From Amphimedon queenslandica (Eukaryota; Porifera; Demospongiae; Haplosclerida; Niphatidae): 64,000 nt of DNA. The stretch lies in assembly GCF_000090795.2 (NCBI RefSeq), contig NW_003546264.1, forward strand, positions 65,366 through 129,365, given 5' to 3'. Below are positions 42,140-54,459 of this stretch, piece by piece. The translations under genes and the position numbers were made by a program. Each line of letters begins with the position of its first letter. Position 1 is the stretch's first letter. The notes under the pieces were generated by a model. That model worked only from the letters and a program-made list of their open reading frames with translations. It made no database searches and had not been told where the DNA came from.

Positions 42140-43655
42140 ATGAACAGAAGTAGAGCTAGTGCCATCAGTAACTGTGAGAAAGAGTTCACACTAGAAGCAA
42201 TTCAAGAAAGAAAAGTGAGAGAACTGATGAAGATCCAACCTATACTCTTATCACTGTATTTAATGTATTAATAATGTTTATTTACTGTATCAATGGTAGA
42301 GGTTGGATGGTCGTTCTGTGTATGATTATCGTCAAGTGTTCATCAAACCATCTCCAGTAACCCATGGCAACGTACTGGTAACAATTGGTGAGACAAGGTA
42401 GTTTATTAATAGTCATATTAATGGTTATTAATTATTATTACTGATTATTAGTAGTTATATTAGTGGTTATTAATAGTTATTACTGGTTATTAATAGTTAT
42501 TACTGGTTATTAATAGGGTGCAAGCTTGTGTTGGGTGTGAGGTGGTAGTGCCACGCCCTCAGAGGCCGACAGATGGTTTGCTGTATTTCAATGTACTTCC
42601 CTCACCAATGGCAGCACCTAATTATGACATTGGAAAGTACGAGCAGGTCCATGTACTCTCCTTTTTTGCAATAGGTTTATTATTAATTATTATCACATGT
42701 CACTTGTAGGTCTTCTCTAACCATGAGAGTTGAGAGGTTACTGGATCGCTGCTTTAAGGAGTCACGATCACTGGACACTGAGAGCCTCTGTATAATAGCA
42801 GGACAGAAAGTAGGTGTGGCTTGTTATTGAATATGTTGTTTAATTAAAGTAGGTGTGGTCTATCAGAGTTGATATTCATATATTGAATGATAGTGGTAAC
42901 ATCACCGACTGTTGCGTAATGGCTTCGTTTTGTGCCTTGAAACATTGCAGGTTAATTAACATTAATTAATTAATTGATTTATTAATCAATAGGAGGCCGT
43001 ATGTAACAGTTTCTGGTGAACATGCTACTATAGTGAGTTAATGATATTCATAGCTTTAAGATTCATTCCCGTACCAGCATCCAGTATCAGAACGGGAACC
43101 AGTTCCTCTCAATATTCACCACACTCCAATATGCATTACCTTTGGGTTTTTATCAGAAGGGTAAATATGTTTTTATTAGTGGGTGTGGTCAATTAATCTC
43201 CACACACAGTAATTACCTTCTAGTTGATCCAAGTATTGAGGAAGAAAAAGTGCTGACTGGGCACTTATACATAGTAATGAATATTCATAGAGAGATATGC
43301 ACTATGCAGTTAGAAGGTGTGGCTCTTCAACATGAAGAGGTAATTCTCATCTTGATCGGAATCAGCTCAAACTTTCTACACTACATAAGTACATGTATAT
43401 GCATCAGAAAGTGTAATAAAAATTGGGGTTGATTTCGAAGCCAATTTGAAAAAATCCCTGTAGCTATAGCCTGCGGTTTTTTTCCAAAAAAATTTGAGTT
43501 TCTAAAAAATTGTTGTATGTACATGTACATGTACATGTATGTGTGTGTATTATTACTAGGTAGTTAAGTGTACGAAGATTGCTATGACAAAAGTTAACGA
43601 ATTAAATAAATCAATTAATAAATATATGGGGATCAGGACTAATGCTAAAAAGTAA
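42140..43655 (+). CDS. EXOSC9: Exosome complex component RRP45 (EXOSC9)
   Basis: Starts MNRSRASAISNCEKEFTLEA, where SNCE and the next helix match EXOSC9. Following exons read RLDGRSVYDYRQVFI, VQACVGCEVVVPRPQRPTDG, MAAPNYDIGKYEQ, RCFKESRSLDTESLCIIAGQ, VWSIRVDIHILNDSG, NIHHTPICITFGF, NYLLVDPSIEEEKVLTG and HREICTMQLEGV, and the last exon ends NKYMGIRTNAKK at a TAA at 43653-43655. It is an RNase PH-like ring subunit of the RNA exosome. The long acidic and Lys-rich C-terminal tail of vertebrate EXOSC9 is missing. An antisense fragment of the 186-bp repeat lies in the last intron. Confidence 0.93.
43350..43435 (-). repeat. 186-bp repeat fragment, antisense, in the last EXOSC9 intron
   Basis: Plus strand reads GATCGGAATCAGCTCAAACT, then TATGCATCAGAAAGTGTAAT, the reverse complement of about half a unit. 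The rest is diverged. Confidence 0.8.
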
Positions 43656-43694
43656 ACATAATAATAACTGTTTTAATTATTTATTTTGTTTATT

Positions 43695-43725
43695 AACGAC
43701 CTGGGGGCGAAGCCCCCAGGTCGTT
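43695..43725. other. Perfect GC-rich hairpin, 14-bp stem and GAA loop
   Basis: Left arm 43695-43708 (AACGACCTGGGGGC), loop GAA, right arm 43712-43725 (GCCCCCAGGTCGTT), with no mismatch. It stands out from the AT-rich spacer 40 bases after the EXOSC9 stop. It could be an RNA 3'-end structure, part of a foldback element or a small RNA precursor; I cannot decide. Confidence 0.9.
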
Positions 43726-44084
43726 CCTATAATTGAATTCACCATCGCGCTATCTATATATATATATTTGTATGTCCACACTTACATTTCTTCTATATAT
43801 ACATGTTGTATTGGAGAAATAACAAGCCTTAGCAACCACCCGCCCACGCTCCTTTACGTGAGTCGGTGTGGTCACGGCAAACAAAATGGCGGCTTACACA
43901 GGGAGAAAGTTAAGAGCTTTCTAACAGCAAGAGAGCATAGAGATACTGTCTAAAGACTTCTCTAGAAGCATTATAAGGTAGAGAGAACCTCTATAAGTCT
44001 TAATAATGACCAAGTTGTACTTGCAAGGTGGTGAAATCAATTATAGGAATATTTTTTACACCTGTTACGCTTGTTTATTTCAGT

Positions 44085-44590
44085 ATGGATGAAGATGGCC
44101 AGTCAATATTAACAAATGTCTTAAAAGAGACTACACTCCAGATTGATAATATTCAAAGTATTTCATTAAACACCTTTCACACACTATCTCTCTCTCTCTC
44201 TTGTTCTCTTGTAGCAGCTGCTAATGTACAAGAAGATAGAAAGAATGGCAAAGATATAATTGTAAGATTTAATGGAAAAGGGTGTGGCTACATAAATTGT
44301 CTCGGTTTCTTTAGCAAGAAGTCCAAGAAGATGTATATGAAATAATGTACCCAATGGAAGAAGAACCACCTGTTACTGAGGAAGAGGAACCGCCAAAAAC
44401 AAAACCAAGAGACAAAGATACTGATGAAGAGGAAGAGGTCACCGTAACACTAACAAAAGATGATATAACTGGACTGACCAGTATTGAAACTGGACTGACC
44501 AGTAATACTGGAGAACAGACTAGTGTTAACCGGAACAGCAATAAAGAGACAAGTGGAACCAGAGGAAGGAAGAGAAGGAAAAGGAAGTGA
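44085..44590 (+). CDS. Small acidic protein with a basic tail, unrecognised
   Basis: Proposed exons give MDEDGQSILTNVLKETTLQI, then NVQEDRKNGKDII, then QEVQEDVYEIMYPMEEEPPV, then a Glu/Asp/Thr-rich stretch and a C-terminal RGRKRRKRK that looks like a nuclear localisation signal. The predicted length is about 135 residues. I do not recognise the family. The 5' UTR exon (about 43887-43977) contains a 12-codon upstream ORF starting MAAYTGRK and ends at an AG|GTAGAG donor; a TTTCAG acceptor lies directly before the main ATG. Splicing of the middle exon is uncertain because TTGTAG|CAG allows two acceptors. Confidence 0.6.
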
Positions 44591-44805
44591 TTTCATTTTG
44601 TTGTTGCTGTTTCTGTTCATGAGATCATTTTCAAAATATTTTGATTTTAAATATGAAAATAATAATGAATATTGTGAGAGAGGAAAATAATTATGATATT
44701 ATATTGTTAATGAATATTAATGATGATCAAAAATGAAGAAATAATATGAACAACTTGACATTGACACAACAACCACTTAATAACTATTAATTAATTCATT
44801 CATTA

Positions 44806-47800
44806 TTAATACTGCCGGCTAACATAGTTATTTTCAGGTACCCTATTGCCCCACCTACTGGCCCCTCCTCCTATTGTCCTTCCTCTAATCTCTTGCATTG
44901 ATGATGCATTAGCCGACTGAGTTCTCTGAACTGTGGCATGAGACCGAACACTTTGAGAACTAGCGGACCTCCTGTTGAATATCTGTCTCCAATTAGAGCC
45001 CCCAGCCCCCCCGGAGGCCCCCCTGGTGGAACGCAGAGGAGAATTAGACCTATCAGTACCTTGAGATGATGTGACGTGGATTGAACGAGATCTTCTGGGC
45101 GGAGTCCTGTTAATCCGCTCCATGTTGATGACAGTGGTCGTACGGAATGAGTCAGAGGCCGACCGATCGACATAACTCGTTAAAGTGATGTCTTCACTAG
45201 CTGGTATTGAGTCCAGAGGTATTGGATGGGTCTTAAAGTACTCAATCATTGTAGCAGAGTCCTCAAACCAGAGGTGCTGTATAGTGCAGCCTGATGAATC
45301 AAGAGTGAGTCTTAAATGCTGAAAAAGAAAAACACAAAAAGTAATACCACATGAACCTTTAACTTGTACACACACAATAATGCACTTTCATTAGAGGGTC
45401 CCCCTTTACTTTATAATAGGATTACATTGAGATACTGTTCATGTACATGTACATGTACGTGTTATTGTAATTGTATTTTCAGGCACTAGGTCAATGTAAA
45501 CACTGAAGGCGTCCAATTACAAATAAAAGCACTGAAGCTATCATAGTGTAATTAATAATAATTACGAGCAATTATTAAGAGGACAACTCCCAGCATAACT
45601 AAAATTATAATTTTAGGACAAGCAAAATAGTAATTTCCCCTGAAGTTGACTGACTATAATTGTACATGAAGCTGTACCTTTGCTCTGTTGTGGCAGTTAA
45701 AAGTTAGTACAAAATCTCCTTCTCTAGACTCAGACTGTCTCACAAGATACTTGCCAGTAACTCCGCCCACTTGAACCAGCTGTGTAGCGTTATTACGAGA
45801 TATCATCCCGTGAAACCAAGGATACTGTGACAATACCCGGAGGTTCTCAACGTCAGTTGAAGTGGTAGCCCAGGACTGATAAGGATGCTCAGTGTGACGT
45901 GGTAAATGAACGTCAACGTTACTGGAGGTTTCAATAAAGAGGGCGTGGCTTGAAGAGGCTTGGCTCTCAGTCTCCAGTCCCATGAGAGGGTCAGGGGTGG
46001 TAGGGAGGATGGACGAGGGAGAGTGGGTAACATCCCTCGTCACATCATGGAGGTTACCGGCACTAGAGAATGTACTAGAGGGACCACTGGTTGCTATGGA
46101 ACTAATCCTCTCGTTGCTACCCACGTCAATTCTATAACTGTTCCTGACAAGAGGAGAGGTGGTTCCTGTTCCTCCCACGTCTGTACTGTGACTGTAACTA
46201 CTGTCATAACTGCGACGGCGAGAATGGCCCCGCCCACCTCTTTCAACAGGAGGCACATTAACAAACTCGAGCCTTTCCTCAGAGTCCACGCAACCTAAAG
46301 CCTCAGAACTGCTGTAGAGCGGCAGTGAGGCCCCGCCCTCTTCGTTACGCATACTATTAACAACAATGGGAGGGGCACTTGATTTCCTGTGGAGAGGGAT
46401 GGGAGGGGGAGGGGGAGAGGGTCCGGTAACTGATTGATCCCCAGCCCCAGCAGTACTATCATCAGTAGGGAGGTCAGGAGGGATATGGTCAATGGGGGTG
46501 TGGCCTTCTAATAACTGAGGTGAGGGCGTGTCCAAACACATGCTTCTTACTAGACGTCTGTTCGTACCAGAGTCTTCCCTAGCAACGACAGGTTGTTCCC
46601 TAGCAACGGGTCCATTAGTAGCAGTATCCAATAGCATTATATCTATCATGACTGGCTCCTCCCTTCGGGAAGTGGGGCCAGTTGGAGGAACCGGAGACCG
46701 AGCTATTGTTGAGTTCAAACCAGTGGAACGAGTTATGGGAGTTTGGGAACGAGATCGAGTGAACGAACGACCACTTATCCTCTGAGTATCAGAGAGAGCA
46801 TTCATTGAGGCAGACCTGTGGTTATTAATGGTTATTAATAGTTATTGATAGTTATTAATGGTTATTAATAAGATCAATTACTGTATCATGCCTAAAGTAC
46901 ATGTATACTGACTTAACATGTCTAAAACTAACACAAGAGAATGATTGTTATTATAAGGATACATCAAAGTGGCTTACATGTGCATGTTGCCAGGAGCTCC
47001 TGGTGCAGTCGTATACTGAAGTACGGTGCTGATCCATATGCTCTTATCATGATAGCTCCCCGCCTTGAACACATACTCTCCATGACTCCTCGACTAATAA
47101 AAACATACAGCAATAAGTAAATACACAATGTACATATAATATTAATACAGAGGTATATGATATGGAGGCATTGTCATAGTTTATTTAACTGATTGTGATT
47201 AACATTTCATGTCCCTACTCCTCCTCCTTTCACTTACTTTTATGACAAATGAAGTATCACAGTCGGGTACCTCCAGGAGAGATGTACAGCGGACCTCTTC
47301 AATCAGGAAACAAAACAAGGACATCTTAGGGACACAGTTCTAGAGGAAGAGAGGGAGGGAGAGGGAGAGAGGTAATTCTGTGGGTTACAGTGTCAACACA
47401 GGCCAAACTAAGTGAGTGACAATTCAGACAACATTATGACATAAATAAGATTGACCACAGACAACAAACTGGGAGAGAGAGAGGAAGACACAACATAAAC
47501 ATCAACTTACTCTATCAAATTAGAGACAGGCAGCCACCCTCCCTCCCTCCCTCTCCCAGACAGAGTCAGTTGGTGAGTACATGTAATTGAAATATCAAAA
47601 ATAACCTTTACTCTACATTTACAGCTTGACACTACCAGATTAACAAACAAACCATTTACAGCTGCTACTACACACCAGCCCTTTCTCATATTACAGACAG
47701 AGTCAGGACAGAATAAACAGATAGGAACATACCATAGTGAACTGATTACAATAGCCAACAGCTATCAAGAAGCACACGCACAAAACATTAAAGTGTTTAC

Positions 47801-47870
47801 ACACGAGAATATGTATACATGTACTGGCCGTAGGCAAGAGAGGAAGGAAAGGAGAGAGGTTGTATGGAAC

Positions 47871-47903
<33 letters not shown>

Positions 47904-49486
47904 CCCTCTCCTCCTTTCTATATATTTCATCTCTTTTTGTTGCCCTTTTCTCTCATAATAATAATAATAATGATGATGATGATGATGATGATGCATGATG
48001 ATAACTGAGTGATAAGACAAGTGTTGTATTATACAGATGACTGATTGGGAAACATGCAGCTGCAATTGAAGGCAGTGAAGCGTATAGAACAGGATACACA
48101 GTCCACAAGATAATGTACACAATACCAGCAGCTGTAGCCTTATTGGAAGCCACCCGCCAACAAATAATGAGACACTGTAACATACCATGACACCACCTTA
48201 ACACAATAATAAACAAACACAACAACATCAAGAAAGAGAGAGAGAGAGAGAGAGAAGACATATACATGTATACAAACCCTCAGACATTTTGACTACCTTC
48301 AACACAAGATATTCAAACCACAATTAGTTTATACAAAGATCAACCAAAAACCAATAAAGATAAAGAGATAGCTACACAGAGTAGATGTGATATCACTATC
48401 TATTACAAACAAGGGCCCTAACTATGAAATCTCACAAACTTTCCCTATAATCTGTAGCCTGCCATACAATGTAAATAAACCTACTCAATAATAAAGGGAG
48501 TCTTTTAAAAACATCCTGTACCACACAGAAGATTCAGGACTGATACAACAAACTTTAACAAAATGATGTCACTCACAGAATAATCTACACTACACGCATA
48601 ATGTAAACAATGACATGGGGATCAATATTAATTAGATACTATTAATATAATAGCAGCTTATATAATACATACAAAACTTTAAAATAACAATAACAACATC
48701 AACATTAATATAATAATAATAATAATAAGCAGCTGTTACTAAGGGTTCAAAAGCCATACAGAGTGTCCAAGGTAAACCATTAATTACTATGATTAGTACT
48801 ATGAGTTAAGATTCATCACAGATAAAATGTAAAAGTCCCATACATTAATAATAGCATTAATTAATTAATAATCAAACGTAGCCACACCCAACAATAACGC
48901 TCCATACCTTAGGAGGTGAATAAACCTCAAGCTGGTGGTTACCATGACGATCAATGAGCAGCAGTCGACAGCGTTCCCAAGTAGGCGTGTCCTTGACTAG
49001 GTTCATCTGCTGGAGTATCCCGTCCAATAGGATCCCAGGATCATTATCAATATGGGATCCTCTCTTGATGGAGTCTCTCCTGCCTAAAGAGGAACCTCTG
49101 TCTCCTTTGTTCCTCTTGAATATATTCCACCAGTGTTTAGAGCCACTGTTAGTCTTCCTACCAGTAGAATGGAGGGTTGGGGGAGAGAGGGAGCGGAGTT
49201 GAGCTGAGGAGGAAGAAGAAGAAGGTTGCGTCTGATTGGCCCCGAGTGTTTCTGTCAGTGAAGTTGCAAACTCTCTCACTAGAGCTGATTCCTGTACTCT
49301 CGGGCTATTAGCGGACTGTATGTAGGCCCTGGCCCTATCTATGAACTCCAGGGCTGCTCTTCTTCCTTCATCGCGAGAGAAAGTCCTCCAGTCCGTATCT
49401 AGTGATCCACTACCCGCAGATGCTATGGAGACTGAGGCAGGACTGGGCTGACGGGAACGAGAAAGATTATTCTGAGCTCCTAACAT
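44806..49486 (-). CDS. SH2B: SH2B-family adaptor (SH2B1/APS/LNK-like)
   Basis: The ATG at 49486 opens MLGAQNNLSRSRQPSPASVS. The dimerisation domain follows (DTDWRTFSRDEGRRAALEFI, ALVREFATSLTETLG), then a PH domain across several exons (RLLLIDRHGNHQLEVYSPPK, EEVRCTSLLEVPDCDTSFVI, HGEYVFKAGSYHDKSIWIST), a long Ser/Pro-rich exon and the SH2 domain (YPWFHGMISRNNATQLV, GKYLVRQSESREGDFVLTFN, HLWFEDSATMIEYFKTHPIP). The phosphotyrosine Arg is in YLVRQS. The stop TAA is at 44806-44808. SH2B proteins dimerise and bind activated receptor tyrosine kinases and JAKs. The domain order DD-PH-SH2 is complete, so this family existed before sponges and other animals diverged if the host assignment is right. The intron at about 47400-48870 is long and carries only simple repeats. 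Confidence 0.93.
47345..48870. other. Long SH2B intron without recognisable genes
   Basis: Contains an AAT run near 47871-47902, a GAT run near 47970-47998 and a GA run near 48233-48255. Apparent His-rich and Ile-rich frames come from these. I see no coding exon or transposon ends. Confidence 0.6.
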
Positions 49487-49506
49487 CACTGATGTATTAT
49501 GCTGCT

Positions 49507-50611
49507 ATGAAAATGGACCTTCTTCTTCTTCTACTAGTATCAGTCACTGTCTCTCTTTCTGGTCAAGATTTAGCCACAATAAAGGAACAGGACACGACAC
49601 GAGTGTGTGCACTGAATAAATTAAATGTTTTATGTAGGTGTGGCCATACCACAAAAAAGGTGTGGCTGTCATCGGCCATTTTGTAAGTGGGTGGAGCCTA
49701 CTACCATCAAGTGGGCGTGGCTAACAATAATGAGTGCCTTGATTGCCCAATGCCTCTCTTATTTGAGATTATCATTGAAATATTTCTTTCCTTCCTCTAG
49801 ACACCCATTCCTCATAGACAGGACCCCGTATGGGCTACCAGTGCCCAGTGTACTACACAGGACAGTGGCAGAGGACGAACTGAAGGGCAGACGGTTACTG
49901 GTCGTCGGTGATGTACACGGTTGTTATGATGAACTGGTACAGCTGTTAGATAAAGCAGGTGGAAGGGATCCTGGGGTTCTCGTTGTGTTTGTTGGTGACG
50001 TTTGTAATAAAGGGCCTCTTAATGTTGAGTCTATACGTCTCGTTAGAGAGGTGGGCGGGTATTGTGTCCGTGGCAACCATGATGAAATATGTCTCCTTGA
50101 ATGGTTGAAACACTCTGAGGGGGCGGAGCCTCTCAGTGATAAGTTCTCGTGGTTGAGTAGGCTTAGTAAAGAAGAGATGGATTGGTATTTTGAGCTACCA
50201 TTTTCAATTCATTTTCCATCAAGGGAAGTCCTAGTAATCCATGCTGGCCTAGTACCGGGGGTACCCATTGAGGAACAATCTCATCATGACCTCCTGCACC
50301 TCAGGAATGTGACCTTTGACCTTCGTACTCTCACATTCTCAAGTGAGAGGGGTGGGGCCTATCAAGAACCACACCCACAACCTTGGGCCCAAACCTGGAT
50401 TGGTCCTGATCATGTGTATTTTGGACATGACGCCATTAGGTTTCTGCAAAGGTATCCATTTGCCACTGGCCTTGATACAGGGTGTGTTTATGGTGGGCAC
50501 CTTACAGCTGTTTTTGATGACGAGAGAGAGAAGCTGATTCAAGTAAAAGCAGCTAAAGCTTACGAACAACCAAAGAAGAAACTTGTAGTTAAAGAACGAA
50601 ATACCGTTTGA
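49507..50611 (+). CDS. ApaH-like PPP-family phosphatase, probably with a signal peptide
   Basis: The main exon encodes PPP motifs in ApaH-like form: GDVHGCYDELVQLLD, VFVGDVCNKGPLNVES (GDxxxKGP in place of GDYVDRG), RGNHDEICLLEW, VIHAGLVPG and YFGHDA, ending at TGA by 50611. An AG|GTGTGG donor at about 49637 and a TCCTCTAG acceptor at 49800 join in frame an upstream exon MKMDLLLLLLVSVTVSLSGQ, which is a signal peptide, to HPFLIDRTPYGLPVPSVLHR. If instead the frame is unspliced, translation could begin at the ATG at 49730 (MSALIAQCLSYLRLSLKYFF), which also has a hydrophobic start. ApaH-like enzymes in eukaryotes cleave dinucleoside polyphosphates or mRNA caps; a secreted or ER form would need a different substrate. 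The start codon is 20 bases from that of SH2B on the other strand. Confidence 0.8.
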
Positions 50612-50733
50612 TAAAAGGGGAGGGGCTTCTTTTGTAATTCAAATAATATTACTTTATGATGATAATAATAATAATAATGGAAATGAAAAGAGAGAGAGAG
50701 AGAGAGATGAACAGTTTGTGTTTAGTTAATGTT

Positions 50734-53352
50734 TCAACCTCCTTCACCTGCCACTGGTAGATGATGATCGCCTGGTTGAACATCATGAAACACAGACATG
50801 TGCTGAGAGAACCTGAAGAAAATAAAACAAAAATATACATGTACATACGCATACAGGTGAATGATATGCACATCATTTATTTGTTAAAAGACTAAACAAT
50901 ATTTTTTACTTACTTCTTGGCACATTCAGTGTAAAGATCAATGGTGGAGTCGCTTGCTGTGTTTACCAACTTAGCCAGCACCTAGTCGTAACAGAATATA
51001 ATTGAATAAATACATCAACACAATAATGGGCTATTGTCTATAGGAATACTAACAGCTGCTCTCTCTCTCACCAGCATTATTATGAGGTGTATTATTATTA
51101 TGTAGAAGAAAGTTATCATCCTTGCAACTTTGTTTGACAGTATGAACCTTCCCTACAACAGACAATTACTGCTATTCTTTATTTATTTATTATTTTTACT
51201 AAAATTAGAGTTGCTTTATCAGGTCCACTCAGTTGCATGTATTTTCTTTGTCTTTCCTGTAAAAGGGAAAACGAAAAGTGACACGCCTACACACGCTAAC
51301 GAGATCATGGCTACATGACATAACCTTTTAAATTAATGATTAATTTATAATTAATAACCAACTTTAGATATAATTTAAATCAGACATGGCATTGATATAC
51401 ATTAATTAAGCCCATCATTGGTAATAAACGGAATACAACATGTACATTTTATGTAAACAACTCGTAACTTTATAAACAATAAACAAAGTTGTTTACTTTT
51501 GAACTGAAGGCAGCAAAAGGATCCAGTCTGGCTTCATACTGAGACGAATAACGACTAGTTAGGTCATCTCCGGTGGGTTTGGTCTGTAGGTGTGGTTAAC
51601 TGGGAGGGGCTAGGTGAGTGTGGCTACTAACCGTGGTTGAGTAGGTCTGAAGGAACCGTACCTTCTCATACAATTTAACGTTATCCCCCCTGAGGGTGTC
51701 AACTTCTCTTTGAAGAACAACAGCAGATTGCTTGTGTTCCTGGCACTCCTTAAGAAGAGAATACCTCACTGTTATCATTAGGACATTATCTCACTGCTTC
51801 TAGTTCCATGTTCCGCTGCTTAAGTCTCTCTCTTTGACTAGTGACAATCGCTAGCAAAGAACCTTCATCTATTAATAAACATTAATAACCCCGCCCACTA
51901 CTAAAATCCGCTTCATCTCTACCGTTTCTCTCGGGATGAATGTCTTTGACTGCTTCAGCGATGAACTCACTTGAACTGGCTTGACCCTACATGAAGTAAT
52001 GATGACATTCAGTGAATATTCATGTACTCTATGCTACATGTTGTGCCTTACCTCAGCTTCAGGTCTTGGAGGAAGGTATGGTTGTATTTGAGCAAGGTCA
52101 GTCTCCAGCTGGTTAATAAGTAGCTGCTGGTCCTGTACAGACTGGAGTGTCTCATTATGCTGTCTTTGTAACGAGGAGAAATGAACTACATAATGGGACC
52201 AAAGATAGCTCTGTTAGTGTGGGATTGTTAATAAATTTAGAAACATACTTCTCAACTCTGAGAGCTCTGTCTTTAGCCGAGTGTTCTCATTCATAAGACC
52301 TATTAATAATTATTATTAATAATTAATAATTAATAAAAATAATTGAACCTCTGTTCTTTTCCAACAACAAAACTTCAAGAGGTTTGACTGAGCTCTGGAA
52401 AATAAAATATAATCAGGTCATATGATTACCATGTGACCTACAGTAGGTGTGGCTTCTTGAGACGAATGCGAAAACTCCACACTTCTCATAATACTGAATA
52501 TATAAAATAAAATGAAAAAATAAATAAATAAACATGATTTGATTCACTTTAATTCCTTTTTGATTTCTTCATAGTCTTCTTGCTGACTCAGCAGTCTCTC
52601 AGCCTCAGAAAGTCGTATCCCTTTATCTCTCAGTTCCTTCTCAAGCAGCTCAATCTGATTGGTCGATTTATCTCGCAGTGTCAGCAGATTTTTTTGAAGT
52701 CTCTCCACATCTTCCCGAACTGATGTCAGTTCTTTGTCCTTCACCTTCAGCTCAAGCTCCAACTCAGAAGTATCCACTGAAGACTAGAAATTAGAAAAAT
52801 GGAAACTTTAAACTTTAAAAATTCATAACAAATCCAATTTCGATCAGAATCAATTCAAACTTTCTACACAACATAAGAACATGTATATGCATCAGAAAAT
52901 GTAATAAAAATGGAGAATTCTCTACTTTCCATTTTTGGCAAAATTTGGCCTGAGACCATGTACTATAGTACAGGGACTTTTGTCTGATTTTGGAGCAATT
53001 TAAAAAATTCATAAAAAAATCCAATTTTGATCGGAATCAGCTCAAACTTTCTACACAACATAAGAACATGTATATGCATCAGAAAATGTAATAAAAATGG
53101 AGAATTCTCTACTTTCCATTTTTGGCAAAATTTGGCCTGAGACCATGTACAGGGATTTTGTCAAATTTGTGACAGCATCATAAGTTCATTAGTGATTATA
53201 TCAATAATGTTGATATACTTTAAGTTGAGTGTCCTTTTGCTGTGTTAATGTCTGAAGTCTCTCCAATTCCTTCTCTGCTAGTTGGGCCCTTTGATTGGCT
53301 CTGTCCAAATCAGTTACTAGTATATCCATCTCAGCCAGTCTGAATAATAATG

Positions 53353-53383
<31 letters not shown>

Positions 53384-54459
53384 TAATAATAATAATAATA
53401 ATAATAAGTGGTTCATAATGACACACTTTGCTGATGAATTCTCGTCCAGTTTATTCTTAAGTTCAAACAGTTCTGCTTGTGTAGACTCAAGTGCTATAAA
53501 AGTGATCGCCATGACAACAAGCCCCACCCCTCACAACGTACCTGCCTGCAGCACAGTACATTTATTAACGGACTCTTTCGTTGAACTATTAGCAGCTGAC
53601 AATACTTCAGCAAACTCTCTACATTGTATTGATTTTTATTAATTAATCAATTAATTTACATTGTACCTTTCTTTCTCTTCAAAAGTTTCCATTAATTGAG
53701 CTGTCTGCTCCTTAGCTTTCGACTAATAATAAATTAGATAAATAAATAAATATATATATAAATAATTACTTTTGCTTTCTCTTCAATTGAATTTTCAAGC
53801 TCCTTAATTTGATTCTTCAGTTTATTAATAGTTGTAGCTGATTAATTAATTAAAGTTAATTAATAAATGTTGCAATTTATTGTCACCTTGGTTCTTGACT
53901 TGTGCAAATTCTTTAGTATATTCGTCGAGGGTTTCCCGCAACTTTGAGTTCTCCACAGCAAGGTCCTGCATGTTCATCAGTTTCTGATGCTGTCCCACAG
54001 CCGACTCAAGTAAAGGACTAGGATCTAAAGGAGGTGTGGTTTATTAGTGGTTTATTAGTGGGTGTGGTTACCTACCAGGTATTTCAATAAATTTCTTGTA
54101 CGCATTAAGAAAGTGAGTTTCTGCAGTGCTGGCACGTCTTGTCAATGAGTCAATCTCACTTTGAAATGCTCTCAATATTGGAGACATTGCCTTACGCACC
54201 TCCTAACAGACAATCTCATAGGCTGACATTAATTTGTATATTACTTCATTCGAGTTCTTTTTGAATTCTTTGCTCAGTTCAACTAGTTTCCTAACTGACA
54301 GGTCAGACTCATCCTGTCGCCTAGCCACCTCCGTAGCCTCCTCATCTAACTGTTTCTATTTATAAATAAATAAATAAATAAATAAATAAATATTGTCTTA
54401 ACTTGTAAAGAATGAAGATCAAATGTTTTCCAAAATTGAATTGCACTCTGATACGCCAT
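50734..54459 (-). CDS. CUX1: CASP golgin (Cut-like 1 alternative product type)
   Basis: The ATG at 54459 opens MAYQSAIQFWKTFDLHSLQ, then RQDESDLSVRKLVELSKEFK, matching the CASP N-terminus. Long coiled coils follow in many short exons (DRANQRAQLAEKELERLQT, DYEEIKKELK, KPLEVLLLEKN, LAIVTSQRERLKQRN, LRGDNVKLYEKVRFLQTYS). The end is diagnostic: SRYSSQYEARLDPFAAFSS, ERQRKYMQLSGPDKATLIL, then GRFILSNKVARMITFFYIII, a membrane span, and CAKKFSQHMSVFHD before the TGA at 50734-50736. CASP is a C-tail-anchored golgin of intra-Golgi transport. There are no CUT or homeobox domains in this window, so this is CASP alone, not the shared CUX1/CASP locus of vertebrates, as far as the window shows. The symbol reflects the vertebrate locus. 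Confidence 0.92.
52798..53165 (-). repeat. Two 186-bp repeat copies in a CASP intron
   Basis: Plus strand shows the reverse complement of two tandem units (GATCGGAATCAGCTCAAACT at about 53029, GAGAATTCTCTACTTTCCAT twice). They are sense to the minus-strand host gene. The second unit is shortened at the GTACTATAGTAC palindrome. Confidence 0.9.
53343..53407. repeat. (AAT)n microsatellite in a CASP intron
   Basis: About 65 bases of AAT with two interruptions; on the coding strand it is a T-rich tract. Confidence 0.9.

Noticed and set aside
43887-43925. MAAYTGRKLRAF as a gene
   Set aside because: It is 12 codons and lies in a 5' UTR exon; I treat it as an upstream ORF.
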